This document shows positions 1-6,081 of a stretch of 16,635 nucleotides of DNA, piece by piece; the first letter of the stretch is position 1; every line of letters begins with the position of its first letter. The translations under genes were made by a program, and so were the position numbers. Location of the stretch: positions 1 through 16,635 of the forward strand of contig JANXXW010000495.1 in NCBI GenBank assembly GCA_025350425.1, given 5' to 3'. Under the pieces are notes generated by a model. The model saw only the letters and a program-made list of their open reading frames with translations, did not search any database and was not told the DNA's origin. The stretch comes from Rhodospirillales bacterium. GTDB taxonomy: Bacteria; Pseudomonadota; Alphaproteobacteria; Acetobacterales; Acetobacteraceae.

Positions 1-2
1 CC

Positions 3-323
3 CGGGAGATCCTGCGCCAGGAGCACCCCACATGCCATATCGCGATCTCTTCGGAGACGCTGCCGGAATATCGCGAATATGAACGCGCCGTCACCACCTG
101 CATGAGCGCGTTGCTGATGCCGCTGCTGCACAGTCCCGAAGGCGGCTTGGCCGTGCTGATTGTGGGCCACCTCGTCACCGTGGTCACGGAAAGCCAATTG
201 CGCCGCCGGGGATTGATGCCACCGGGCTATATGTGGCTGCGCTGGGGTTTATCGATCGTGATGGTGGTGGTGCTGGTCACCGTGCTGACGTTGCGGCTGG
301 TGGGCGCCAGGATCATATTTTAA
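3..323 (+). CDS. Partial ORF: hydantoinase-A-like segment joined to a membrane-protein-like tail
   Basis: The frame is open from the window edge (codons start at base 3) to the stop at 323, so the true start lies outside. The first roughly 45 residues resemble the core of hydantoinase/oxoprolinase subunit A proteins: a stretch ending in S-S-E-T-L-P-E-Y-R-E-Y-E-R, then T-T and A-L-L-M-P, matches the family's S-x-E-x-L-P-E-x-R-E-Y-E-R-x-x-T-T pattern. That motif normally sits near the middle of the N-terminal domain, with hundreds of residues after it. Here, after about residue 48, the sequence becomes two hydrophobic segments with L-R-R-R-G-L-M-P-P-G-Y-x-x-L-R between them, which vaguely recalls DUF3429-type membrane tails. 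The gene may therefore be a deletion fusion or pseudogene. An internal ATG at 102 would encode only 73 residues. The family assignment of the tail is weak. Confidence 0.5.
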   Translation, partial: REILRQEHPTCHIAISSETLPEYREYERAVTTCMSALLMPLLHSPEGGLAVLIVGHLVTVVTESQLRRRGLMPPGYMWLRWGLSIVMVVVLVTVLTLRLVGARIIF

Positions 324-392
324 GAGCGTTGCGACCCCTGCCTGAACCTGCTTCCCTCGCTCGCAAAATCCGATCGACATAAGGGAGCTGCC

Positions 393-1592
393 ATGGACGT
401 GGCGATCACGCCGCCGGTCTCGACCGCGGATCCGTTTTCGCGCGAGTTCTTCGCCGATCCGTTCCCGGTCCATGCGGCCTTACGCGATGCTGGTCCGGTG
501 GTGCGGCTTGCCAAGTACGAGATTTGGGCGGTCGCGCGCTACGACGAGGTGCATCGCGTCCTGAACGACTGGGAAACGTTCTCCAGCGCGCGCGGCGTTG
601 GGCTCTCGGATTTCAAGAAGGAACCGCCCTGGCGCCTCCCGAGCCTGGTGCTTGAAACCGACCCGCCGTTCCATGATCGCACCCGCAAAGTGCTCAACCG
701 CGTGCTCTCGCCAGCCGCTATGAAGACGCTCAAGGAGCGGTTCGCTGCGGCTGCGGACACCATGATCGACGAGTTGCTGGGGCGGGACAGCTTCGACGCC
801 GTACCGGAGCTCTCCGAAGCCTTCCCGCTGGCGGTGTTCCCCGACGCCATCGGAATGCCTCAGGGCCATCGGCATAACCTGTTGCCCTACGGCAACATGG
901 TGTTCAATTCCTTTGGGCCGCGAAACGAGCTGTTTGCCGAGGCGGTTCGCGACGCGGAGCCCGTGATGGCCTGGGTGCGGGCGCAGTCCGAGCGGAAAAA
1001 TCTGAGCGATGACGGATTTGGCGCACAGATACATGCAGCCGTCGCCACCGGAGAGTTGACCGAGGACGAGGCGCCGATGGTAGTGCGCTCGTTGCTTACC
1101 GCAGGCGTCGACACGACTGTCAGCGGGCTTGGTGCGGCGCTGTTCTGCCTCTCACGTTTCCCCGAGCAGTTCCAGAAGCTGCGCGCGAACCCTGGTCTCG
1201 CCCGCGCCGCGTTCGAGGAGGCGGTGCGGTTCGAGAGTCCGGTGCAGACGTTCTTCCGCACCACCACCCGACCCGTCGAGGTCGGCGGCTTCCATATTGA
1301 CGAGGGAGAGAAGGTTCTCATGTTCCTCGGTGCGGCCAATCGCGACCCTCGCAAGTGGGGGCGCCCGGAGGATTACGATATCGCTCGCAAGACAGTGGGT
1401 CATGTCGGCTTCGGTTCGGGCGTGCATGCCTGCGTTGGCCAACTGCTGGCGCGGCTCGAGGGCGAGGTCGTGTTGCAGGCCCTGGCCCGCAAGGTCGCCG
1501 CCATTGAGATCGTCGGTGAGCCGCGCCGGCGTTTCAACAACACGTTGCGCGGGCTCGCCAGCCTGCCGCTTAGATTGCATAGGACTCAATGA
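393..1592 (+). CDS. Cytochrome P450, CYP199A-like (probable para-substituted benzoate monooxygenase)
   Basis: A soluble bacterial class I P450 of 399 residues, the usual length. All signatures are present: I-helix A-G-V-D-T-T (237-242, acid-alcohol pair D240/T241), ExxR (E276-R279), and heme loop F-G-S-G-V-H-A-C-V-G (340-349) with C347 as thiolate ligand. The segments R-G-V-G-L-S-D-F-K-K-E (68-77) and E-S-P-V-Q-T-F-F-R-T-T-T-R (281-293) closely match CYP199A2/A4 of Rhodopseudomonas palustris as I remember them. Residues that bind the benzoate carboxylate in CYP199A4 (Arg92, Ser95, Arg243, Ser244) have counterparts here (R81, S84, R232, S233), and the aromatic pair F171/F174 is kept. CYP199A enzymes O-demethylate or hydroxylate 4-substituted benzoates, so a lignin-derived aromatic acid is the likely substrate class. 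The start follows a good ribosome site, aaggga, at 381-386. Ferredoxin and reductase genes follow at once. Confidence 0.93.
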   Translation: MDVAITPPVSTADPFSREFFADPFPVHAALRDAGPVVRLAKYEIWAVARYDEVHRVLNDWETFSSARGVGLSDFKKEPPWRLPSLVLETDPPFHDRTRKVLNRVLSPAAMKTLKERFAAAADTMIDELLGRDSFDAVPELSEAFPLAVFPDAIGMPQGHRHNLLPYGNMVFNSFGPRNELFAEAVRDAEPVMAWVRAQSERKNLSDDGFGAQIHAAVATGELTEDEAPMVVRSLLTAGVDTTVSGLGAALFCLSRFPEQFQKLRANPGLARAAFEEAVRFESPVQTFFRTTTRPVEVGGFHIDEGEKVLMFLGAANRDPRKWGRPEDYDIARKTVGHVGFGSGVHACVGQLLARLEGEVVLQALARKVAAIEIVGEPRRRFNNTLRGLASLPLRLHRTQ

Positions 1593-1595
1593 CGC

Positions 1596-1919
1596 ATGCC
1601 TGAAATCACCTTCGTCCAGTTCCACGGCGCCCGCGAGACGCTCGATGTTGCCGTTGGCAACACGATCATGTTCGCCGCCACCAGCCATGGGCTGGAGGGC
1701 ATCGTCGGCGAATGCGGAGGCAACGCCATGTGCGCGACCTGCCACGTGTCCGTAGAGCCGGACCAGTTGCACCTGTTGCCCGCGATGACCGACGACGAGG
1801 ACGCGCTGCTGGACGGCACCGCAATTATGCGCCAGCCGAACAGCCGGCTGAGTTGCCAGATCCACGTGACCCCGGCCCTCGACGGTTTCGTGGTGCATGT
1901 TCCAGAGCGCCAGATTTGA
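1596..1919 (+). CDS. [2Fe-2S] ferredoxin, adrenodoxin/palustrisredoxin type
   Basis: A 107-residue electron-transfer ferredoxin for the upstream P450. The cluster ligands are C40, C46, C49 (C-x5-C-x2-C, in E-C-G-G-N-A-M-C-A-T-C) and C87, the vertebrate/adrenodoxin spacing typical of P450 and Rieske-oxygenase donors. The C-terminal part, P-A-M-x-D-x-E-D-A-x-L-D-G followed by P-N-S-R-L-S-C-Q-I, matches palustrisredoxin and putidaredoxin relatives. The ATG lies three bases after the P450 stop and has no strong ribosome site, so translation is probably coupled. Its stop overlaps the proposed TTG start of the reductase gene. Inferred role: carry single electrons from the FAD reductase to the P450 heme in the cytoplasm. 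Confidence 0.93.
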   Translation: MPEITFVQFHGARETLDVAVGNTIMFAATSHGLEGIVGECGGNAMCATCHVSVEPDQLHLLPAMTDDEDALLDGTAIMRQPNSRLSCQIHVTPALDGFVVHVPERQI

Positions 1920-3154
1920 TCGGCCCCGCCGGTGTCCTGATCGTGGGCGCAGGGCAGGCCGGCTACCAGCTCGCGGTCTCGTTGCGGGAAGGCGGCTATG
2001 CAGGGCGGGTGCGCCTCGTTGGGGACGAGCAGGGGCTGCCGTACCAGCGGCCTCCACTGTCGAAATCGTATTTGCAAGGTGACGGCAATGCCGATCTGCT
2101 GCCGTTCCGGCCGCAGACATTCTTCGACAAGCATGCGATTGAGGTGCGTGGCGACACCCGTGTTGTCGCCATTGACCGCGAAGCGCGCCGGGTCATCACC
2201 GCCACGGACGAGATGCTGGAGTACGGGCACCTCGTGCTCGCGACGGGTACCCGCAACCGGCCGCTGCCGGTGCCGGGCCACGATCTCGCGGGTGTCCATG
2301 CGCTGCGGACCCAGGCGGAGGCGGAGGCGCTGCGCGTGGCGATGCATGCGGCAGATGCCATCGTGGTCATAGGTGCCGGGTTCCTTGGCCTCGAAGCCGC
2401 CGCCGTCGCCGCTGCGCGAGGGGCGCAAGTGGACGTCGTGGAGACCACACTCCTGCCGATGGGACGGGCGATAACTGCCGTGATGTCGGAAGCGTTCATC
2501 CGTCAGCATCAGCGCCAAGGCATTCGCTTCCATCTCGGCACCGGCGTGGTGCGCCTGTTGGGTGATTCTGTGCGGGTGACCGGCGTGGAACTCGCCGACG
2601 GCACTGTGCTGCCGGGTTCGCTGGTGCTGGTTTGCATCGGCGTGATCCCCAACGCCGAACTCGCGGCGGATGCGGGCTTACCGGTCGCCAACGGTGTCGT
2701 GGTGGACGAGAACCTCGCGACCGAAGATCCCGATATATCGGCAATCGGGGACTGTGCCGCCTACCCTAACCGGTACGCGGGCGGTATGGTTCGGCTAGAG
2801 TCGGTGCAGAACGCGGTCGATCACGCCCGTTGCCTGGCGGCTCGGTTGCTCGGCAAGCCGGCGCCTTATCACGTGGTGCCGTGGTTCTGGAGCGACCAGG
2901 GCGATTGGAAGTTGCAGATTGCGGGGTTCACCGCTGGGTGCCAGATCGTTGTTCCGCGCGGCGACACGGATAGCCGCGACTTCACGGTTTATGCGTTCCG
3001 CGACGGCCGGCTTGCGGGCGTCGAGACCGTGAACCGTCCTTCCGACCACGTGGCCGCCCGCCGGCTGCTGAGCACCGGGGCGGTAATCACCCCGGAGATG
3101 GTCGCGGCGCCGGACTTCGATTTACGGCGGGCAACCAAGGCGGCGCTGTCCTGA
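1916..3154 (+). CDS. FAD-dependent NAD(P)H ferredoxin reductase (palustrisredoxin/putidaredoxin reductase type)
   Basis: A 412-residue flavoprotein of the usual family length. It contains the FAD-binding G-A-G-Q-A-G (11-16), L-P-Y-Q-R-P-P-L-S-K (41-50, typical of this reductase group), A-T-G-T-R-N (109-114), the NAD-binding G-A-G-F-L-G (153-158), and the second FAD contact A-I-G-D-C-A-A (276-282). The C-terminal P-W-F-W-S-D-Q-G-D (322-330) is characteristic of oxygenase-coupled ferredoxin reductases. The open frame reaches back to 1712 inside the ferredoxin gene, but homology begins only at the first beta strand. The proposed start is therefore TTG at 1916, overlapping the ferredoxin stop as TTGA. 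It completes the three-component class I system: NADH, FAD reductase, ferredoxin, P450. Confidence 0.92.
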   Translation: MIGPAGVLIVGAGQAGYQLAVSLREGGYAGRVRLVGDEQGLPYQRPPLSKSYLQGDGNADLLPFRPQTFFDKHAIEVRGDTRVVAIDREARRVITATDEMLEYGHLVLATGTRNRPLPVPGHDLAGVHALRTQAEAEALRVAMHAADAIVVIGAGFLGLEAAAVAAARGAQVDVVETTLLPMGRAITAVMSEAFIRQHQRQGIRFHLGTGVVRLLGDSVRVTGVELADGTVLPGSLVLVCIGVIPNAELAADAGLPVANGVVVDENLATEDPDISAIGDCAAYPNRYAGGMVRLESVQNAVDHARCLAARLLGKPAPYHVVPWFWSDQGDWKLQIAGFTAGCQIVVPRGDTDSRDFTVYAFRDGRLAGVETVNRPSDHVAARRLLSTGAVITPEMVAAPDFDLRRATKAALS

Positions 3155-3171
3155 CGCTGGTCCGGCCGTTC

Positions 3172-3618
3172 GTGACGGCCGACGTGGAGGCGGTGGTCGA
3201 CCTGTGGGTCGCGAGTTGGAACGCGACCATGCCGGACATCGATTTTTCGGGACGGGGCTCCTGGCTGCGTGAGCGGCTTGCCGAGCACGAAGCGTCGGGT
3301 ATCGCGATCCTGTGCGCGGTCGATGACGCGGATCTGCCGCTTGGCTTCGTGACGGTGGACCCCGGCAGCGGGCATATCGATCAACTCGCCGTAAGCCTGG
3401 GCCGTTTCGGTTCTGGTATCGGGACGGCGCTGATCGCGGCGGCACGGCAAGTTTCGCCAGGAGAATTGCTGCTTGAGGTGAACCAGGAAAATTCGCGGGC
3501 AGTGGGCTTCTACAAGGTCCAGGGCTTCGTGGTGACCGGCGAGGGGACCATCGGGACCAACCGGCGAAAGACTTGGTTCATGCGTTGTCCCGCCAGGACG
3601 GATAGTGGGTCGGTCTGA
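3172..3618 (+). CDS. GNAT-family N-acetyltransferase
   Basis: A 148-residue protein (from GTG 3172) with a GNAT fold. Motif A reads Q-L-A-V followed by R-F-G-S-G-I-G-T-A-L-I, the acetyl-CoA pyrophosphate loop; the usual basic first position of R-x-x-G-x-G is displaced, with F at that site. Motif B follows as L-E-V-N-Q-E-N-S-R-A-V-G-F-Y, then G-F. The sequence just upstream in frame (L-V-R-P-F-V-T-A-D) looks like a normal GNAT first strand, so the true start may be a CTG at 3151 overlapping the reductase stop as CTGA. The GTG choice would cut that strand. Gene packing suggests cotranscription with the P450 operon. The substrate cannot be told from the sequence; an amino, aromatic amine or protein N-terminal substrate are all possible. 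Confidence 0.8.
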   Translation: MTADVEAVVDLWVASWNATMPDIDFSGRGSWLRERLAEHEASGIAILCAVDDADLPLGFVTVDPGSGHIDQLAVSLGRFGSGIGTALIAAARQVSPGELLLEVNQENSRAVGFYKVQGFVVTGEGTIGTNRRKTWFMRCPARTDSGSV

Positions 3619-3632
3619 TGTCACCGAATATC

Positions 3633-4148
3633 CTACAACTGCAAACAGTTACAATATCGTAACGATATGAGCGTGCGGAGATGCAGGTGAAAAAGCCGCG
3701 TTTCCCGGCGCGGCCGCCACGGCGGAGCAGGGACTACCTGGATCGGGCCAGGGTCGCGCGACCAAGTCAGCAAGCGGCTGACGGGCGTGGTCTCCACCGC
3801 TTCGGATCGGAGGGCGGCCCGCGTCGGGGCCACTGCGCAGGCCTCCGGCGCAAGACCGGGGCGGCGAGCGGGCCTCTCACTTGGCGGGGCTTGGCGCTCC
3901 GCGCGCGGGGCCGTGACGGCAGCCGCTTGGTTGGGGCGCGCGGCCGAGACGGAGGCCACGGTATGCAAGCCAGCTGCGGCGCGCGCGTCCAGCGCCGCGC
4001 ATACGCAGATCAGCATATCCAGCAGGGCGCACACCACCAGCGCCGCCACCTTGGCCAAATCGTCGCGCGCCCCGTCTACCGGACGCACCGCCGCCGCGTG
4101 GGCGGCGAGCCGCGCGGCCAGGGGTGCGAAGGAGGGAATGGTTTCCAT
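3633..4148 (-). CDS. Doubtful hypothetical protein, alanine-rich N-terminal part
   Basis: A minus-strand frame of 171 codons starting at ATG 4148. Only the first roughly 60 residues look protein-like: an alanine/leucine-rich amphipathic stretch with A-A-L-V-V-C-A-L-L-D-M-L-I-C-V-C-A-A-L at about 35-53, which could be a helix. The rest is arginine/proline/alanine-rich, as expected from random G/C-rich sequence. There is no good ribosome-binding site upstream of the ATG. A competing plus-strand frame (3681-4241) covers the same bases and looks even less protein-like. I do not recognise a family; it may be a remnant or not a gene at all. Confidence 0.3.
   Translation of the reverse strand: METIPSFAPLAARLAAHAAAVRPVDGARDDLAKVAALVVCALLDMLICVCAALDARAAAGLHTVASVSAARPNQAAAVTAPRAERQAPPSERPARRPGLAPEACAVAPTRAALRSEAVETTPVSRLLTWSRDPGPIQVVPAPPWRPRRETRLFHLHLRTLISLRYCNCLQL
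3637..3668. promoter_or_regulatory. Two adjacent small palindromes, possible operator
   Basis: Just after the acetyltransferase stop lie AACTG-caaa-CAGTT (3637-3650) and ATATCG-taa-CGATAT (3654-3668), both with perfect arms. They are AT-rich in otherwise G/C-rich DNA. The short loops and lack of a T-run argue against a classic terminator, and the second looks more like a dimeric repressor site. No convincing gene starts directly downstream, so the role is uncertain. Confidence 0.3.
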
Positions 4149-4359
4149 AATGTTAGGACCATAGGCCTACTTAGCAAGCCGCTACAACATGTTTCTATGC
4201 CCGGATACCGGCATACGTCGCGAAGAGGCAGCTCGCGATAAAGACGGTGATGATCGGTTGCAGGGGTCGCTTTCTACGCGGGTTGGAACAGGCTCGTCGT
4301 CTACTGGCACAACTTTATGGCGGGACAGCTCGACATTCGCCAAGCACGAAAGTCGCCTT

Positions 4360-4384
4360 TCAGTCTGGCCCGCTACCAGACTGA
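4360..4384 (-). terminator. Terminator-like hairpin after the metallopeptidase gene
   Basis: A perfect 9-bp inverted repeat, TCAGTCTGG and CCAGACTGA, separated by 7 bases, begins 11 bases after the stop codon of the minus-strand metallopeptidase gene. Its place right after the last gene of that operon suggests transcription termination or 3' end protection. In neither direction is it followed by a clear T-run, so intrinsic termination would be weak; a Rho-assisted or mRNA-stabilising role is possible. Confidence 0.45.
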
Positions 4385-4395
4385 CCAATCGCTTG

Positions 4396-5325
4396 TTAGG
4401 GCGCCGAAGCGATGGTGGTCTCGTCTCGCAGCCAGCCTGCGGGCATCGCCGCCAGGAAGCTTTTCTTGATCTGGGTCAGCCGTTCGGTTGCGATGCCAAG
4501 TCGCGACGGATCGAAGAAGCGCGGGTCGGGCGTGTGCATCAGGTAGGCTTGCGTCTCGTTCATCATGAGGTCTTCGATTCCGCTGTCGTAACCCTCCGTC
4601 GCGAGATAGGTGCGGAAGGATGACCGTTCGGAAGCGGTGAGGACCGAGTCCCAGATCGTCTTGATCGATCTCGCGAAGACCGGATTGGTGAAGTATTCGC
4701 CGTGCGACAACTCGTGGTGCAGGATCGCGGCGCGTGAGGACGCATCCACCTGGTTGGCCGCGTCGGCGCGCGGGAGGGTAATGAGGGCCCCGAAGCCTTG
4801 CGGCTCGGCAGCAGCTCTTGACACCAGCGCCCGCAACTCTCGCTCGCGCGGGTTCAACGCGATATGTTCGAGATCGGCGTGCGCGAAGAACCGGGCGATT
4901 TCGGCTGCGCTGTAGTCGTGCCCGTAATAGTAGGTTTCCGATGTAGAACCACCGGCGCGAATCGCGACATCAAGTTCCGCGTCCGCCAGCAGGTGATCGC
5001 GCGGAACGCCGGCCCGTTCCTCCCAGGCCGCGATCCGATTCAGCATTTCGCCTTGCTCCGCCAGAGTCGGGAAGTCCATCACGAGAATTGCCGGGTTGAG
5101 CGCGAAGCGCAGGACCGTGCGGGTCGTGGGGCTCTCCGCGCGTAGTTCGGCTTCGGTGGCGGCGGGGATGAGAGGCAACGACAGCGGGCTCGTCGCAAGC
5201 CGCATCCAGATCAGGCCGCCCATGCCGGCAACCACGACGCAGCCAAGCGCGACCAGCACGGGGATCATCGGCCATTTCTGCCGGGCACGGCGGATGATTA
5301 CCGTGTCATCCGCATCGCGACTCAT
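4396..5325 (-). CDS. Membrane-anchored protein with HExxH metallopeptidase motif
   Basis: A 309-residue protein with a short basic cytoplasmic N-terminus, one transmembrane helix (about 20-44, ending I-W-M-R) and a large, probably periplasmic domain. The motif H-E-L-S-H (204-208), preceded by I-L-H, fits the zinc-metallopeptidase HExxH signature. A helix further on, M-M-N-E-T-Q-A-Y (254-261), could provide the third zinc ligand, E257, in the N-E-x-x-A manner of gluzincins. I do not recognise a named family. It is the last gene of a minus-strand operon: its ATG lies 24 bases after the OmpA-like gene stop, and a hairpin follows its own stop. Inferred role: a zinc peptidase acting in the cell envelope, perhaps on a secreted protein or on peptidoglycan peptides. 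The substrate is unknown. Confidence 0.7.
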   Translation of the reverse strand: MSRDADDTVIIRRARQKWPMIPVLVALGCVVVAGMGGLIWMRLATSPLSLPLIPAATEAELRAESPTTRTVLRFALNPAILVMDFPTLAEQGEMLNRIAAWEERAGVPRDHLLADAELDVAIRAGGSTSETYYYGHDYSAAEIARFFAHADLEHIALNPRERELRALVSRAAAEPQGFGALITLPRADAANQVDASSRAAILHHELSHGEYFTNPVFARSIKTIWDSVLTASERSSFRTYLATEGYDSGIEDLMMNETQAYLMHTPDPRFFDPSRLGIATERLTQIKKSFLAAMPAGWLRDETTIASAP

Positions 5326-5349
5326 CGCGGTGTCCGTCGGCGGGCCGGC

Positions 5350-6018
5350 CTAACTTCCGAGGTTGATCACCTGGACACGACGGTTGCGCGGCTCCGCCGT
5401 GTTTGGCGGCGTTTGCTTCAGCAGACCGTCCTCACCCATTCCGACCGCGTCGAGCCGGCTGGCGTCGATCTTGAAATTGGCCGAAAGGAACGCGACGACG
5501 GCCTGGGCGCGCCGTTCCGAGAGCGCCTTGTTCGCCTGGGGCGATCCCACAGTGTCGGTATGGCCCTCGATGCGAAACCGGTAGGTCGCCAGCGAAGCGC
5601 TCGTCAGCGCGCTTCCTAGCTCCGCAAGCGTCCGCGACGCGGCGGGCGTCAATTCGGCCGAGTTGTTGGCGAACTGGACCGTGAGGTTTACCGACGGCGC
5701 CGACGCCACCACCGGTCGCGCCTGGACCGCCGGAGCCGCGTCCTGAGTGGAAGCTGCGGAGTGAGTGGGAGCGGCGGAGTGGGTTGCCTGCGTCGGGTGG
5801 GATACGGCGGCGGCGGCTGACGGAGTGACGGGAGGCGGCGCCTCCGTGGAAGTCGTGGGAGACACGGGACGGATGCCCCGCGTGCCGCCCATGATCCCCG
5901 TTCCAGGGCGCAACGAGTTGATGATCTGGTCGGCCGAGGGATTGCCTTGCGCGTATGCGGCACCGGTGGCGGTCAGGGCACCGAGCAGCCCGGCGGCGAG
6001 CAGGCGGGAATTGATCAT
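5350..6018 (-). CDS. OmpA-family peptidoglycan-binding protein
   Basis: A 222-residue exported protein. Residues 1-23 form a signal peptide with likely cleavage after A-Y-A. A short conserved-looking segment (S-A-D-Q-I-I-N-S-L-R-P, 28-38; G-T-R-G-I-R-P, 45-51) precedes an Ala/Pro/Ser/Thr-rich linker (about 52-108) with imperfect T-H-S-A-A repeats. The OmpA/MotB-like domain spans about 109-222: V-Q-F-A-N-N-S-A-E-L, G-H-T-D (D155), L-S-E-R-R-A (167-171) and R-N-R-R-V (211-215), the positions that bind diaminopimelate in this family. There is no N-terminal beta barrel and no lipobox, so it is probably a soluble periplasmic protein held on the cell wall. The start is supported by gaggaa just before the ATG. 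It sits between the IalB-like and metallopeptidase genes. Confidence 0.88.
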   Translation of the reverse strand: MINSRLLAAGLLGALTATGAAYAQGNPSADQIINSLRPGTGIMGGTRGIRPVSPTTSTEAPPPVTPSAAAAVSHPTQATHSAAPTHSAASTQDAAPAVQARPVVASAPSVNLTVQFANNSAELTPAASRTLAELGSALTSASLATYRFRIEGHTDTVGSPQANKALSERRAQAVVAFLSANFKIDASRLDAVGMGEDGLLKQTPPNTAEPRNRRVQVINLGS

Positions 6019-6081
6019 AGCGTTTCCTCTCAGGTCGTTTCATATTGATATAGGATCAACAAAGCTGAAAGTCTCTCGCTT

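Larger units (their letters stand above)
3619..4395. other. Gene-poor stretch between the P450 operon and the envelope operon
   Basis: About 780 bases without a recognisable conserved gene. It starts with an AT-rich palindromic segment (3637-3668), passes into a very G/C-rich block (about 3690-4135) where all frames are open by composition, and ends in a more balanced stretch (4140-4395) with a terminator-like hairpin at 4360-4384. A 20-base interrupted palindrome with perfect 6-bp arms (TATGCC and GGCATA) lies near 4196-4215. No transposase fragment, tRNA or clear terminal inverted repeats were found. It may be degraded mobile or gene-remnant DNA, but nothing in the sequence proves this. Confidence 0.5.

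Noticed and set aside
249..473. Histidine-rich minus-strand frame ending in five histidines
   Set aside because: The histidines are the antisense reading of GTG-rich valine codons in the membrane tail at about 255-275; there is no start signal or family.
1712..1915. Reductase start at ATG 1712 inside the ferredoxin gene
   Set aside because: The extra 68 residues are a frame-shifted reading of ferredoxin and lack reductase homology; the family start is at the first beta strand after 1916.
1152..2120. Long minus-strand open frames (1152-2120, 1586-2533) opposite the P450, ferredoxin and reductase genes
   Set aside because: They mirror the high G/C third positions of well-identified plus-strand genes and show only arginine/alanine-rich, family-less sequence.
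4196..4215. TATGCC...GGCATA palindrome as a possible transposon end or attachment site
   Set aside because: Only 6-bp arms with an 8-base spacer and no partner copy elsewhere in the window; too weak to call.
3681..4241. Plus-strand 186-codon frame in the gene-poor region
   Set aside because: Arginine/glycine-rich with no recognisable segment; probably open only because of G/C-rich composition.
4189..4623. Plus-strand 144-codon frame overlapping the metallopeptidase gene end
   Set aside because: Its second half is antisense to the HExxH protein and its first half matches no family I recognise.
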